Numbered from the stretch's first letter, positions 26,200 through 35,483 are shown. The stretch is 64,000 bases of DNA from Streptomyces sp. NBC_00091 (GCF_026343185.1 NZ_JAPEMA010000001.1:682001-746000), one strand, 5' to 3'. Notes: generated by a model from the letters alone, not told the origin. Numbers and translations: made by a program.

Positions 26200-27199
26200 C
26201 GGGGCCGGCCCCGGCGGGCAGCAGCATCATCGCGGCGGCGGCCGCGCCGATCAGCCCGGCATGGGTGCCGAGGGTGGCCGGGACGACCTGGAGGTCCTCG
26301 ACGAAGGACAGGGTGGCGTACGAGGCCAGGTGCCGCCGGATCGGCTCGAAGAGGGTGTCTCCGCTGGCGGCGACCCCGCCCCCGATGACGGCGATGTCGG
26401 TCTCGACGAGGGTGGCGGTGGCCGCGATGGCCGCGGCCAGGGCGCGCCCGGCACGGTCGAAGGCGGCCAGCGCCACCGGGTCGCCGGCTTCGGCGGAGGC
26501 GGCGACGCCCGCCGCCGTGGGGTCGGGGCCGGTCCAGCCCTGGGCGAGGGCCCAGCGGGCGATGGCGGTGCCGGAGGCGAGGGATTCGACGCAGCCGTGG
26601 CCTCCGCAGGCGCAGCGCTCACCGTCGAACGCGACGCTGATGTGGCCGATGTGACCGGCGTTGCCGGTGGGGCCGGCGTGGAGCTGGTTGTTCAGGATCA
26701 GACCACCGCCCACCCCGGTGGAGACCACCATGCACAGGGCGTTCGCGTGCCCCCGGGCGGCGCCCAGCCAGTGCTCGGCGGCCGTCATGGCCACGCCGTC
26801 GCCGGCCAGGACGGTCGGGATCCGGGCCCCGCGGGCGCTCAGCTCGGCGGCGACCCGCTCCTGGACGGGGAAACCGCGCCAGGCGCCGATGTTGACCGGG
26901 CTCACGGTGCCCCGCGAGGTGTCCACCGGGCCGGCGCTGCCGATGCCGCAGCGGACGGCCTGCGCCCACAGGGGGGCCTGCGACAGCTCCGCGACGACCT
27001 CGCCGACCGCCGCCATGACCCCCTCGGCGTCCGTCCCGCGCGGGGTCGGGCGCCGGGTGACCGCCGTCATCTCGCCGTCAGGGTGGACCAGCGCCCCGGC
27101 GATCTTCGTGCCGCCGATGTCGATCGCCACGGTCGGACCGGTCACGGTGGCCGCAGCGGCGGTGCGCGGCGTGGGGAAGGCTGAGGTGGGGGTGGTCAC
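26189..27199 (-). CDS. ROK family sugar kinase
   Basis: A 336-residue ROK kinase. The ATP-binding motif VAIDIGGTKIAGALV is near residues 24-38. The zinc-binding CACGGHGCVES block and the sugar-binding GNAGHIGHI are present. It would phosphorylate a hexose such as glucose, mannose, GlcNAc or ManNAc. The specificity is not readable from sequence. It follows the LacI regulator gene by 28 bp on the same strand and sits in a glycan-catabolic locus, so mannose or GlcNAc is a reasonable guess. Confidence 0.9.
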   Translation of the reverse strand: MTTPTSAFPTPRTAAAATVTGPTVAIDIGGTKIAGALVHPDGEMTAVTRRPTPRGTDAEGVMAAVGEVVAELSQAPLWAQAVRCGIGSAGPVDTSRGTVSPVNIGAWRGFPVQERVAAELSARGARIPTVLAGDGVAMTAAEHWLGAARGHANALCMVVSTGVGGGLILNNQLHAGPTGNAGHIGHISVAFDGERCACGGHGCVESLASGTAIARWALAQGWTGPDPTAAGVAASAEAGDPVALAAFDRAGRALAAAIAATATLVETDIAVIGGGVAASGDTLFEPIRRHLASYATLSFVEDLQVVPATLGTHAGLIGAAAAAMMLLPAGAGPATA

Positions 27200-27227
27200 G
27201 GTGGCGCTCCTGCGAAGGGGACGGATT

Positions 27228-28403
27228 TCAGTATGCGGCCGGCGGCGGGGCCGTACTCTCGCGGGGTTCCAGCCGCGGCAGCTCGCTCTCCCGGGCCCGG
27301 GGCGGGCCGCCGGCGAGGAGGGCGAGGAGTTCCTCGGCCGCGAGCCGGCCGAATCCGGCGGTGTCGCGGACGAGGGCGGTCAGCCGGGGGTGGGTGACCC
27401 GGCACAGGGCCGAGTCGTCCCAGGCCACGATCGAGAGCCGGTCCGGCACCGGAATGCCCAGCCCGGCGGCGACCGCGCTGCCGGCCACCGCCATCACGTC
27501 GTTGTCGTAGACGAGGGCGGTGGGCGGCCGTGGCTCGGCGAGGACCCGGCGGGTGGCGGCGGCGCCCTCGGTGTCGGAGTAGTCGGTGGGCACCGAGCGC
27601 ACCTGGCCGTCGGGGAGCCCGAGCCGGCGGGCCTCGGCGCGCAGCGAGGCGATGCGGCGGGCGGTGTGGGCGAGGCCGGGCAGGCCGGCGATGTGCACGA
27701 TCCGGCGGTGGCCGAGCCCGTGGAGGTGCGCCAGCACCTCGGCCATGGCCCGGGCGTCATCGGCCCACACCGAGGACAGGGGCGGCGCCGCCGAAACCAC
27801 CGGGGCCTGCGGGGACACCAGGGCCTGCGAAGGCCCCAGCGCCTGCGCGGGGTCTGGCGCCTGCGGGGGCACCAAGGCCCGCGAGGACTCCGGGGCCTGC
27901 GCGGGCACCGACTGCCGGGCGGGCACCACCGGCTCGCCCGATCCGCCGACGAACACGGCCGGGAGGCCGAGCCGGGCGAGGAGTTCCGGGCGGGGGTCAC
28001 TCGTACGGGGGTCGACGACGAGGACGCCGTCCACGCGCCGTTCCGCCCACCAGCGGCGGTGGACGGCGCATTCGGCGTCGATGTCCTCCACCACCTGGAA
28101 GAGCAGGGCGGTCCGGCCGGCCGAGAGCACCTCCTGGATGCCGGAGACGAGCCGGAGGAAGAAGGATTCGACGCCGAGGGTGTGCGCGGGCCGGGCCAGG
28201 ACCAGCCCGACGGCGCCGGAGCGTTCGCCGGACAGGGCGCGGGCGGCGCTGTTGGGCTGCCAGCCCAGTTCCTCGGCGACCCGGCGGACCCGGGCGCGGG
28301 TGTCCTCGGAGACGCCCGGCCGGCCGTTGAGGGCGAAGGAGACGGCGCTCTCCGACACCCCGGCCCGGCGGGCGATGTCCTTGATGGTGGGTCTGCGGGC
28401 CAT
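27228..28403 (-). CDS. LacI family transcriptional regulator with hexapeptide-repeat insert
   Basis: A 391-residue LacI-type regulator. The N-terminal HTH is TIKDIARRAGVSESAVSFAL with the hinge ARALSGERSG. The sugar-binding domain runs from about 60 to the end (VGLVLARPAHTLG ... VAWDDSALC). An unusual insert of six 6-residue units (PxQAP-like, nt 27803-27910) lies between PAVFVGG and VWADDARAM, in a loop region of the binding domain. The start at 28403 gives the standard MARRPTIKDIA N-terminus. It probably controls the flanking ROK kinase and the divergent glycosidases. No clear operator was identified. Confidence 0.88.
   Translation of the reverse strand: MARRPTIKDIARRAGVSESAVSFALNGRPGVSEDTRARVRRVAEELGWQPNSAARALSGERSGAVGLVLARPAHTLGVESFFLRLVSGIQEVLSAGRTALLFQVVEDIDAECAVHRRWWAERRVDGVLVVDPRTSDPRPELLARLGLPAVFVGGSGEPVVPARQSVPAQAPESSRALVPPQAPDPAQALGPSQALVSPQAPVVSAAPPLSSVWADDARAMAEVLAHLHGLGHRRIVHIAGLPGLAHTARRIASLRAEARRLGLPDGQVRSVPTDYSDTEGAAATRRVLAEPRPPTALVYDNDVMAVAGSAVAAGLGIPVPDRLSIVAWDDSALCRVTHPRLTALVRDTAGFGRLAAEELLALLAGGPPRARESELPRLEPRESTAPPPAAY
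27803..27910. repeat. Six tandem 18-bp in-frame repeats inside the LacI gene
   Basis: Units start at 27803, 27821, 27839, 27857, 27875 and 27893, all variants of GGGCCTGCGGGGACACCA. Each encodes one hexapeptide of the type VPPQAP, ESSRAL or DPAQAL on the minus strand. Confidence 0.9.
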
Positions 28404-28645
28404 GTCTGCCTCATCCCTCGGTGACGTGGACTGCGCTGGGGCGGACCGTACGCGATCCGGCCCCGGCGGCCTCCCACCGCCCACGACCCTTCTGCCCACA
28501 TCCCTTCCGCCCACCGCACCGAAGCGCATGAGTGCCACCCGTCGACATCCGGACGTCCGGCGATCGAGGCCTGTTGACTGCGTCCCGGACGGCCCGGCAG
28601 GTTATGGGCGTCCGGCGCATTCCCCCCTGAACTCCGGGACCCTCC

Positions 28646-29905
28646 ATGCTCCGCGCCCCCCGCACCCTGCGTTTCGGCGTGAACTACACCCCGGCCCGGG
28701 GCTGGTTCCACCACTGGCTGGACTTCGACCTCGCCGAGGCCGGGGCCGACCTCGACTCGATCGCCGCGCTCGGACTGGACCACGTCCGGGTGTTCCCGCT
28801 GTGGCCGCTCTTCCAGCCCAACCGCACCCTGATCCGGCCGCGGGCCGTCGAGCAGCTCGTCGCGCTCGCCGACGCGGCCGCCGAACGCGGACTCGACGTC
28901 GCGGTGGACGGCCTGCAAGGGCACCTGTCCAGCTTCGACTTCCTGCCCGCCTGGACCCGGACCTGGCACCGGAGGAACCTCTTCACCGACCCGGACGTGG
29001 TGGCCGGGCAGGAGGAGTACCTGCGCACCCTGGCCGGCGCCCTCGCCGACCGGCCGAACTTCCTGGGCATGACGGTGGGCAACGAGATCAACCAGTTCTC
29101 CGGCCCCCCGCACCCCGACCCCGACCGGATCACCCGGGAGCAGGCGGACCGCTGGCTGGAGCGGATACTCGCCGCCTGCGAGCGGGGCGCGCCGGGGCGC
29201 TTCCACCTGCACGCCGAGTACGACGCCGCCTGGTACCAGGACGGGCACCCGTTCACCCCGGCCCAGGCGGCCCGGCTGGGCGCGGCCACCGCCGTGCACT
29301 CGTGGGTGTTCAACGGCACCGCGCAGCGCCACGGCCGCACCGGGACGGCGACCGAGCACCACGCCGCCTACCTGATCGAGCTGTCCAAGGCGTGGGCGCC
29401 GGACCCCTGGCGCCCGGTGTGGCTCCAGGAGGTGGGGGCGCCGGCGCCGCTGATCCCGCCCGAGCACGCGGCGGAGTTCACCGAGGCCACCTTGGCGGGG
29501 GCGCTGGACTGCCCGGGCCTGTGGGGGGTGACCTGGTGGTGTTCGCACGACGTGTCCCGGGAGCTGGCGGACTTCCCGGAGCTGGAGTACGGCCTCGGCC
29601 TGCTCACCAACGACCGCCGGACCAAGCCGGCCGGCGCCGCCGTCGCCCGGATCGCCGGGGCCTGGCGGGGCCGCGAGCACCGTCCGGCCGTACGGTCCAC
29701 CGCGCTCGCCGTGGACGTGGGCGGAGCGGAGGAGGCCCCGGGGCGGTCGGTGTGCGCGCCGGGCGGCGCCTTCTTCGAAGCCTGGGCCGCGCTGACGGCG
29801 CAGGGGGTGCGGCCGGCGGTGGTGCTGGCGGAGCACGCCGAGGACGCGGCGCGGCTGTCGGCACGCGGCATCACGAAGGTGCTCCGCGTCCCGGACGTCC
29901 GGTGA
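28646..29905 (+). CDS. Glycoside hydrolase family 5 (GH5_18-like) beta-mannosidase
   Basis: A 419-residue glycosidase without a signal peptide, so probably cytoplasmic. It starts RTLRFGVNYTPARGWFHHWLDF and has the acid/base Glu147 in VGNEINQ and the nucleophile Glu262 in WLQEVGAP, the clan A arrangement. The sequence style matches GH5_18, a subfamily with beta-mannosidases that hydrolyse Man-beta-1,4-GlcNAc from N-glycan cores. That subfamily call is from memory and moderately sure. The C-terminal 110 residues are a small, variable domain. It is divergent from the LacI gene and followed by a GH85 gene. Confidence 0.82.
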   Translation: MLRAPRTLRFGVNYTPARGWFHHWLDFDLAEAGADLDSIAALGLDHVRVFPLWPLFQPNRTLIRPRAVEQLVALADAAAERGLDVAVDGLQGHLSSFDFLPAWTRTWHRRNLFTDPDVVAGQEEYLRTLAGALADRPNFLGMTVGNEINQFSGPPHPDPDRITREQADRWLERILAACERGAPGRFHLHAEYDAAWYQDGHPFTPAQAARLGAATAVHSWVFNGTAQRHGRTGTATEHHAAYLIELSKAWAPDPWRPVWLQEVGAPAPLIPPEHAAEFTEATLAGALDCPGLWGVTWWCSHDVSRELADFPELEYGLGLLTNDRRTKPAGAAVARIAGAWRGREHRPAVRSTALAVDVGGAEEAPGRSVCAPGGAFFEAWAALTAQGVRPAVVLAEHAEDAARLSARGITKVLRVPDVR

Positions 29906-29917
29906 CCCCGCGTACCC

Positions 29918-30079
29918 GGCCGGGGTCGGGGACGGGGTGGGGTGTCGTCCGGGACTAAAACGAGATGAATTCGGTGCAAACCACCGCCCGTCAATCCCCC
30001 GTCAATCCAACACCACCCTCAGGCGCCGAACATCGAAGCCCGTCCCGGACGACACCCCACCCCGTCCCCGACCCCGGCC
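29918..30079. repeat. 38-bp perfect inverted repeat flanking an 86-bp centre
   Basis: The arms 29918-29955 and 30042-30079 are perfect reverse complements over 38 bp. The centre carries two close copies of CGTCAATCC. The element fills most of the 210-bp gap between the GH5 and GH85 genes and ends 36 bp upstream of the GH85 start. A hairpin, operator pair or mobile remnant are all possible. Confidence 0.95.
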
Positions 30080-30115
30080 CACCCGCCCGCACCCCACACG
30101 CCCCGAGGAGCCCCG

Positions 30116-32227
30116 ATGCCCGAGTCCGGCCACGGCGCCGACCCGCGTACCTCCGCCACCCCCCGGCCGCCGGCCCGTCGCGCGGTGCTGGCCGCCGGGG
30201 CCGTCGGGGCGGGGGGCGCCCTGCTGGGCGCCACCACCGCGCGGGCAGCCGCTCCCGGGCCCCCGCCCGGCCTGGCCCCGTACGCCTCCTACTGGTTCCC
30301 GGACTCCCTCCCCCCGGGCGCCCCGGGCCCGGGCGTCGTGTGGCGCTCCCTCGCCCGCTGGACCCCGGAGTCGGACCCGGACCTGGCCCACAACACGGCG
30401 ACGGTACCGCTCGCCCCGCGGTTCACCCCGGTGCCGGCGCACCGCGGGGCCCGCACGGACCAGGCGCGGATCGCCGCGCTCGTCTCCTTCGGGCCGACCG
30501 CCCTGAACCCCTCCCAGGGTTCGGCGACCGCCGACGCCTACGCCCTGACGCACTGGGCGTACCTGGACGAGCTGGTCTTCTGGGGCGGCTCCGCCGGCGA
30601 GGGCCTCGTGCTCGCCCCGAACGCGCCCGTGGTCGACGCCGCCCACCGCAACGGCGTCCGGGTGCTGGGCAACGTCTTCCTGCCGCCCGTCCCCTACGGC
30701 GGTGACCTCCAGTGGACGCGGGACCTGGTGCGCAGGGAGGCCGACGGCCGGTTCCCGATAGCGGAGCAGCTGGTCCGGGTGGCGCTGGCGTACGGCTTCG
30801 ACGGCTGGTTCGTCAACGCCGAGACGGACGGCGGGGACAGCGCCCTCGCCTCCCGGATGCGGGGGTTCCTGCGCGCGCTGCGGGCGGCCGGCGCACCGCA
30901 CGGCCTGCGCATCACCTGGTACGACGCCATGAACAGCACGGGGAAGGTCGGCTGGCAGGGCGCCCTCAACGCGCTCAACCAGGAGTTCTTCGAGGACCGC
31001 TCGGGCAGGGTCGCGGACACGGTGTTCGTGGACTTCCGCTGGACGCCGCCGACGCTCGCCGACTCGGGCGCGCTCGCCGGCCGGCTCGGCCGCAGCCGCC
31101 ACGAGCTGTGGGCGGCGGTGGACGTGGAGTCCAACGGCTGGAACTCCGCCGTCCGTTGGGACGCGATCGTGCCGCGTGAGCGCGACCACGTGGTCAGCCT
31201 CGGCTTCTACCGGCCGGAGTGGACCCGCAATCACCTCACGGACCGCTCCCCCGGCGCCTTCCACCGCGCCGACGACCGCTTCTGGACGGGCGAGTCCCTG
31301 GACCCGGCCCGGCCCGCGCCCGCGCCCGAATCCGGCTGGCGGGCCCCGGCCACCTTCGTCGCCGACCGCTCCACCGTCACCGGGCTCCCCTTCGGCTGCT
31401 CCTTCAACACCGGTCACGGGCTGCGCTGGTACGAGGAGGGGTCGGTCACCTCGGAGGAGCCCTGGAACCACCTCGCGCTCCAGGACCGGCTCCCGGGCCG
31501 GCGCTGGGTGGTGGACACCTCCGGGGCGCGGCCGTCGGTGACCCTGGACTTCGCGGACGCCTGGCGCGGGGGCTCGAGCCTGCTGGTGGCGGGCCCGGTG
31601 ACCGCGCCCGTGGCGATCGGGCTGCACGCCACCCGGCTGCCGCTGACCGGCTCGGCCGTGGCGGAGCTGGTCCACGCGAGCGGGGCGGGCCCGGTGAGCG
31701 TCGAGCTCGGGGTCGCGGTCCGCGAGCCGTCCGCCCCCGGTGCTGCGGTGCCGTACACCTGGCTGGCGGCCGGGACGGCGGGCGCCGGCCGGGGCTGGCG
31801 GACCTCCCGCGTCCCCCTCGCGCACCTGGCCGGGAGAACCGCGTACGCCCTTGCCGTACGGATCACCGCGCGGGGGAAGGAGCCGGTGTCCTGGCGGCTC
31901 GGGGCCCTGACGATACGCGACACCGCCGCGCGGCGGCCGCCGGCCCCGCCCGCCCACCTCGGGGTGGGCGCCTGCGCCCGGCAGGGCGACCGGGCGGAGC
32001 TCCGCCTGCGCTGGGACCGGGCAGCCGGGCCGGTCCGGCACTACGAGCTCCACCGCCTCCTCCCGGACGGCACCCGCCGCTTCCTGGCCGGCACCTGCGC
32101 CGCCGCCCTCCACCTGCCCTCCGTCGTCCGCGCCGGCCGGGAGCGGGCGGCGGTCTTCGAGCTGCGGACGGTGGACGAGCCGTACGCCGTCTCCGCCCCG
32201 GCCCGCACCGAGCTTCCCTGGGTCTAG
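30116..32227 (+). CDS. Secreted endo-beta-N-acetylglucosaminidase, GH85
   Basis: A 703-residue enzyme of family GH85, which cleaves the GlcNAc-beta-1,4-GlcNAc bond in N-glycan cores. A twin-arginine-type or Sec signal (ARRAVLAAGAVGAGGALLG, then ARA) directs export. The catalytic Asn234-x-Glu236 pair lies in FVNAETDGG, as in EndoD/EndoA. Other GH85 features are YWFPDSLPPG, DELVFWGGSAGEGLVLAPNA and the C-terminal beta-sandwich with a final fibronectin-like segment. GAGGAG precedes the ATG. The stop codon lies in a 58-bp palindrome. Expected substrates are high-mannose N-glycans or glycoproteins. Confidence 0.9.
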   Translation: MPESGHGADPRTSATPRPPARRAVLAAGAVGAGGALLGATTARAAAPGPPPGLAPYASYWFPDSLPPGAPGPGVVWRSLARWTPESDPDLAHNTATVPLAPRFTPVPAHRGARTDQARIAALVSFGPTALNPSQGSATADAYALTHWAYLDELVFWGGSAGEGLVLAPNAPVVDAAHRNGVRVLGNVFLPPVPYGGDLQWTRDLVRREADGRFPIAEQLVRVALAYGFDGWFVNAETDGGDSALASRMRGFLRALRAAGAPHGLRITWYDAMNSTGKVGWQGALNALNQEFFEDRSGRVADTVFVDFRWTPPTLADSGALAGRLGRSRHELWAAVDVESNGWNSAVRWDAIVPRERDHVVSLGFYRPEWTRNHLTDRSPGAFHRADDRFWTGESLDPARPAPAPESGWRAPATFVADRSTVTGLPFGCSFNTGHGLRWYEEGSVTSEEPWNHLALQDRLPGRRWVVDTSGARPSVTLDFADAWRGGSSLLVAGPVTAPVAIGLHATRLPLTGSAVAELVHASGAGPVSVELGVAVREPSAPGAAVPYTWLAAGTAGAGRGWRTSRVPLAHLAGRTAYALAVRITARGKEPVSWRLGALTIRDTAARRPPAPPAHLGVGACARQGDRAELRLRWDRAAGPVRHYELHRLLPDGTRRFLAGTCAAALHLPSVVRAGRERAAVFELRTVDEPYAVSAPARTELPWV

Positions 32228-32282
32228 GGGGTGTCCGGCGGATCAGGCCCGGGCCCGGCCATGATCCGCCGGACACCCCCTA
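32225..32282. terminator. 58-bp palindrome holding the stop codons of both convergent genes
   Basis: Perfect 21-bp arms (32225-32245 and 32262-32282), beginning TAGGGGGTGTCCGG, flank a 16-bp GC-rich centre. The TAG stop of GH85 is the first three bases of the left arm and the TAG stop of the sensor kinase is the mirror end of the right arm. It should act as a bidirectional terminator. Confidence 0.92.
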
Positions 32283-33692
32283 AACCGTGTGGGGGTCGGT
32301 GCGGGGTACGGCCACCGTGACCCGGAGGCCGTGCGGCGGGTTCGTCTCGTAGGAGAGGGATCCGCCGCCCGCGGCGAGCAGGGCGCGGGAGATGGACAGG
32401 CCGAGCCCGGAGCCCTTCACGTTCTGGTGGCGGCCGCTGCGCCAGAAGCGGTCGCCGACGCGCAGCAGTTCCTCCTCGGTCAGGCCGGGTCCCCGGTCGG
32501 CGACGACGACGAGCGCGCTGCGGCCCTTCGCGGAGACCGCGACCTCGACCTCCTCGCCGGCCGGGGTGAACTTCAGGGCGTTGTCGATGACGGCGTCGAG
32601 GGCGCTGGACAGGGCGATGGGGTCGGCCCAGCCGGTGACGGCGGAGCGGCCCGCCTCGGTGAGCCGTACGCCCTTCTCCTCGGCGTACGGGCGCCAGGCC
32701 GCCACCCGTTCGGCGGCGAGGGCCCCGATGTCGGTGAGGCTGATCTCGGCGGAGGCGTGCTCGGCCAGCGCCAGGTCCAGCAGGTCGTCCAGGACCTGGG
32801 CGAGGCGTTTGCCCTCGGTGCGCACGGAAGCGATCTCCTCGTTGCCCTCGGGGAGTTCGAGGGCGAGGAGCTCGATCCGCAGGAGCAGCGCGGCGAGCGG
32901 GTTGCGCAGCTGGTGGGAGGCGTCCGCGACGAACGCCCGCTGCTGCTCCAGTACCTCTTCGACGTTGTCGGCCATCTCGTTGAACGAGCGGGCCAGGCGT
33001 CTGAGTTCCGGCGGGCCGCTCGCGGCGGCGACGCGGGAGTTCATCCGTCCGGTGGCGATGCCGTGGGCGGCGGCGTCCAGGGTCCGTACGGGCTTGAGCA
33101 CCCAGCCGGTGAGGCGCAGGGCGGCGCCGAAGGCGAGCAGCATGGCGGCGCCGAGCCCGGCGGCGATGATCAGCCAGCCCCGCAGGGTCCGGTCGCGCAT
33201 CTGGTCGGTGGGTGATTCGGTGGCGACGACGGCGACCACGTCCCCGTCGAGGACGACCGGGGAGATGACGAGGAGCTTGCCGTGGGTCTGCCAGGGCCAG
33301 ACCTGGCCGGGGTCGTGGCTGCGCCGGCCGGCGAGGGCCTCTTCGAAGGACCGTCGGGCTTCGCTGGATTCGGGGAGCTGCCACCAGCCGGGCGCCCGGA
33401 CCATGGCGCTGTCGTCGCGGTAGAAGATGCCCACGCGGATGCCGTACAGCTCCTGGTAGCGGGCCAGTTCCAGCTGGAGGGTCTGGCGGCGTTCGTCGGC
33501 GCCGGTGGCTCCGGAGCCCTCGGCGTCGATGACGAACTGGGCGAGGGCGGCGAAGCGGGCGCTGTCGTCGATCCGGTCGACCACCACCCGCTGCTGCTGG
33601 GCGGCGGCGAGGCTGACGGCGAGCGGGAGGCCGAGCGCGAGCAGTACGCCCGCCATCAGGACGACCAGGAGCGGGAGCAGCCGGGTGCGCAC
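32280..33692 (-). CDS. Two-component sensor histidine kinase
   Basis: A 470-residue membrane kinase. The first membrane segment is about 5-30 and the second about 172-195. Between them is an extracytoplasmic sensor domain of about 140 residues. A HAMP-like linker follows, then HisKA with His260 in VADASHQLRNPLAAL. The HATPase domain has DNALKFTP, DRGPGLTEEE and GSGLGLSI. It follows the response regulator gene by 12 bp. The two-gene system is divergent from gluABCD and may control it, as suggested for similarly placed systems, but no operator is proved. Confidence 0.93.
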   Translation of the reverse strand: MRTRLLPLLVVLMAGVLLALGLPLAVSLAAAQQQRVVVDRIDDSARFAALAQFVIDAEGSGATGADERRQTLQLELARYQELYGIRVGIFYRDDSAMVRAPGWWQLPESSEARRSFEEALAGRRSHDPGQVWPWQTHGKLLVISPVVLDGDVVAVVATESPTDQMRDRTLRGWLIIAAGLGAAMLLAFGAALRLTGWVLKPVRTLDAAAHGIATGRMNSRVAAASGPPELRRLARSFNEMADNVEEVLEQQRAFVADASHQLRNPLAALLLRIELLALELPEGNEEIASVRTEGKRLAQVLDDLLDLALAEHASAEISLTDIGALAAERVAAWRPYAEEKGVRLTEAGRSAVTGWADPIALSSALDAVIDNALKFTPAGEEVEVAVSAKGRSALVVVADRGPGLTEEELLRVGDRFWRSGRHQNVKGSGLGLSISRALLAAGGGSLSYETNPPHGLRVTVAVPRTDPHTV

Positions 33693-33704
33693 GGCGGGGA
33701 CCCG

Positions 33705-34421
33705 CTAGGGGGCGGCCGGGGTGACGAGCCGGTAGCCCACCCCGCGGACGGTCTCGATGAGCGCGGGCATGCCCAGCTTGGAGCGCAGCGAGGCGACGTG
33801 GACCTCGAGGGTGCGGCCGGTGCCCTCCCAGCTGGTGCGCCACACCTCGCTGATGATCTGTTCGCGGCGGAAGACGACTCCGGGCCGCTGTGCGAGCAGG
33901 GCCAGCAGGTCGAACTCCTTGCGGGTGAGCGGTACGTCGGCGCCGTTCACGGTGACGCGGCGGGTGGACAGCTCGATGCCGACGGGGCCGAGCCGGACCA
34001 GGCCGGGGGCGCCCGTCCCGGTGGCGGCGGCTTCCTCGGGGGCGCCGGTGCGCCGGGCGACGGCGTGGATGCGGGCGAGGAGTTCGCCGGTGTCGTAGGG
34101 CTTGACCACGTAGTCGTCGGCGCCCATGTTCAGGCCGTGGATGCGCGAGCGGACATCGCCCCGGGCGGTGACCATGATGACGGGCGTGGCGGTGCGCTTG
34201 CGGATCTTGCCGCAGACCTCGTAGCCGTCCTGGTCGGGCAGGCCCAGGTCGAGAAGGATCACCCCGTAGGGAGAGGACGAGGGCTTGGCCCCGGCCGGCA
34301 GCAGCGCCTGGAGCGCCTCCTCGCCGTTGCGGGCGTGGGTCACCTGGAAGCCGTGCCGGGCGAGGATCGCCGACAGGGCGGCGGCGACGTGGTCGTCGTC
34401 CTCGACGAGCAGCAGCCTCAT
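33705..34421 (-). CDS. OmpR family response regulator
   Basis: A 238-residue regulator. The receiver domain has the acidic pocket near residues 7-9 and phospho-acceptor Asp58 (ILLDLGLPDQDG), and conserved Thr and Lys in VTARGD and VKPYD. The DNA-binding winged helix (about 150-236) ends in VRGVGYRLV. It is the first gene of the operon with the kinase and is divergent from gluA across 276 bp. Confidence 0.95.
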   Translation of the reverse strand: MRLLLVEDDDHVAAALSAILARHGFQVTHARNGEEALQALLPAGAKPSSSPYGVILLDLGLPDQDGYEVCGKIRKRTATPVIMVTARGDVRSRIHGLNMGADDYVVKPYDTGELLARIHAVARRTGAPEEAAATGTGAPGLVRLGPVGIELSTRRVTVNGADVPLTRKEFDLLALLAQRPGVVFRREQIISEVWRTSWEGTGRTLEVHVASLRSKLGMPALIETVRGVGYRLVTPAAP

Positions 34422-34697
34422 GGCGTCCCCCTTCCCTCTTCTTCCGCTTCAGCTTCCGTACACATGGTCACCATGCATCCACGCCCATGGGAGAGTCCCA
34501 CGTCAAGGGGGTTCCGGTCCGGCGAGTCTTCCGTTATGCACCCGGTACGAGTACATCGTGCCCGCTGCGGGACCACGCACGGAGCGTATCGATGCGAGGC
34601 CGTATCGTTATGCTCAATTCTCCCTCAGATGTGATGACGGTGTGCGCACCTCGTCACTACTGTCCTCCCAACCGACGGAGGACGGAGCAAGAAGCCG

Positions 34698-35483
34698 ATG
34701 AGCGGAGTATCAGTGACCAAGGACGTGCAGGATGCGGCCGGTGCCGCGGACGACCTGGTCGTACTGAGCAACGTCAACAAGCACTTCGGCGCGCTGCACG
34801 TGCTTCAGGACATCGATCTGAGCATTGCCCGCGGTGAGGTCGTCGTGGTGATCGGTCCCTCGGGATCGGGCAAGTCGACGTTGTGCCGGACCATCAACCG
34901 CCTGGAGACGATCGACTCGGGCACCATCACCCTCGACGGCAAGGAACTGCCGTCGGAGGGCAAGGAGCTGGCCAGGCTGCGCGCCGACGTCGGCATGGTC
35001 TTCCAGTCCTTCAACCTCTTCGCGCACAAGACGGTGCTGCAGAACGTGATGCTGGGTCAGCTGAAGGTCCGCAAGACGGACCAGGCGACCGCCCTGGAGA
35101 AGGCGAAGGCCCTGCTGGACCGCGTGGGTGTCGGCTCGCAGGCCGACAAGTACCCGGCGCAGCTCTCCGGCGGCCAGCAGCAGCGTGTGGCGATCGCCCG
35201 CGCGCTGGCCATGGAGCCGAAGGTGATGCTGTTCGACGAGCCCACCTCGGCGCTGGACCCGGAGATGATCAACGAGGTGCTGGAGGTCATGCAGCAGCTC
35301 GCCGCCGAGGGCATGACGATGGTGGTCGTCACGCACGAGATGGGCTTCGCCCGCTCTGCGGCCAACCGGGTCGTCTTCATGGCGGACGGAAAGATCGTCG
35401 AACAGGCCGCCCCGGAGCAGTTCTTCAGCAACCCGAAGAGCGACCGCGCCAAGGACTTCCTGTCGAAGATCCTGCACCACTGA
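34698..35483 (+). CDS. gluA: Glutamate ABC transporter ATP-binding protein
   Basis: A 261-residue polar amino-acid ABC ATPase. Walker A is GPSGSGKST, the signature is LSGGQQQR and Walker B is VMLFDEP, with the switch His in VVTHEMGFA. It drives import together with GluB, GluC and GluD encoded downstream. The start at 34698 is assumed; a GTG at 34713 with GGAG 6 nt upstream is an alternative that would shorten it by five residues. Confidence 0.94.
   Translation: MSGVSVTKDVQDAAGAADDLVVLSNVNKHFGALHVLQDIDLSIARGEVVVVIGPSGSGKSTLCRTINRLETIDSGTITLDGKELPSEGKELARLRADVGMVFQSFNLFAHKTVLQNVMLGQLKVRKTDQATALEKAKALLDRVGVGSQADKYPAQLSGGQQQRVAIARALAMEPKVMLFDEPTSALDPEMINEVLEVMQQLAAEGMTMVVVTHEMGFARSAANRVVFMADGKIVEQAAPEQFFSNPKSDRAKDFLSKILHH

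Noticed and set aside
34463..34475. CATGGT-C-ACCATG palindrome between the response regulator and gluA, considered as an operator
   Set aside because: Only 6-bp arms, single occurrence and no known motif match, so not distinguishable from chance.
34534..34634. Short ORF upstream of gluA, tested as a second leader peptide
   Set aside because: Three scattered Cys codons but no run near the stop, no ribosome site and no link to glutamate uptake.
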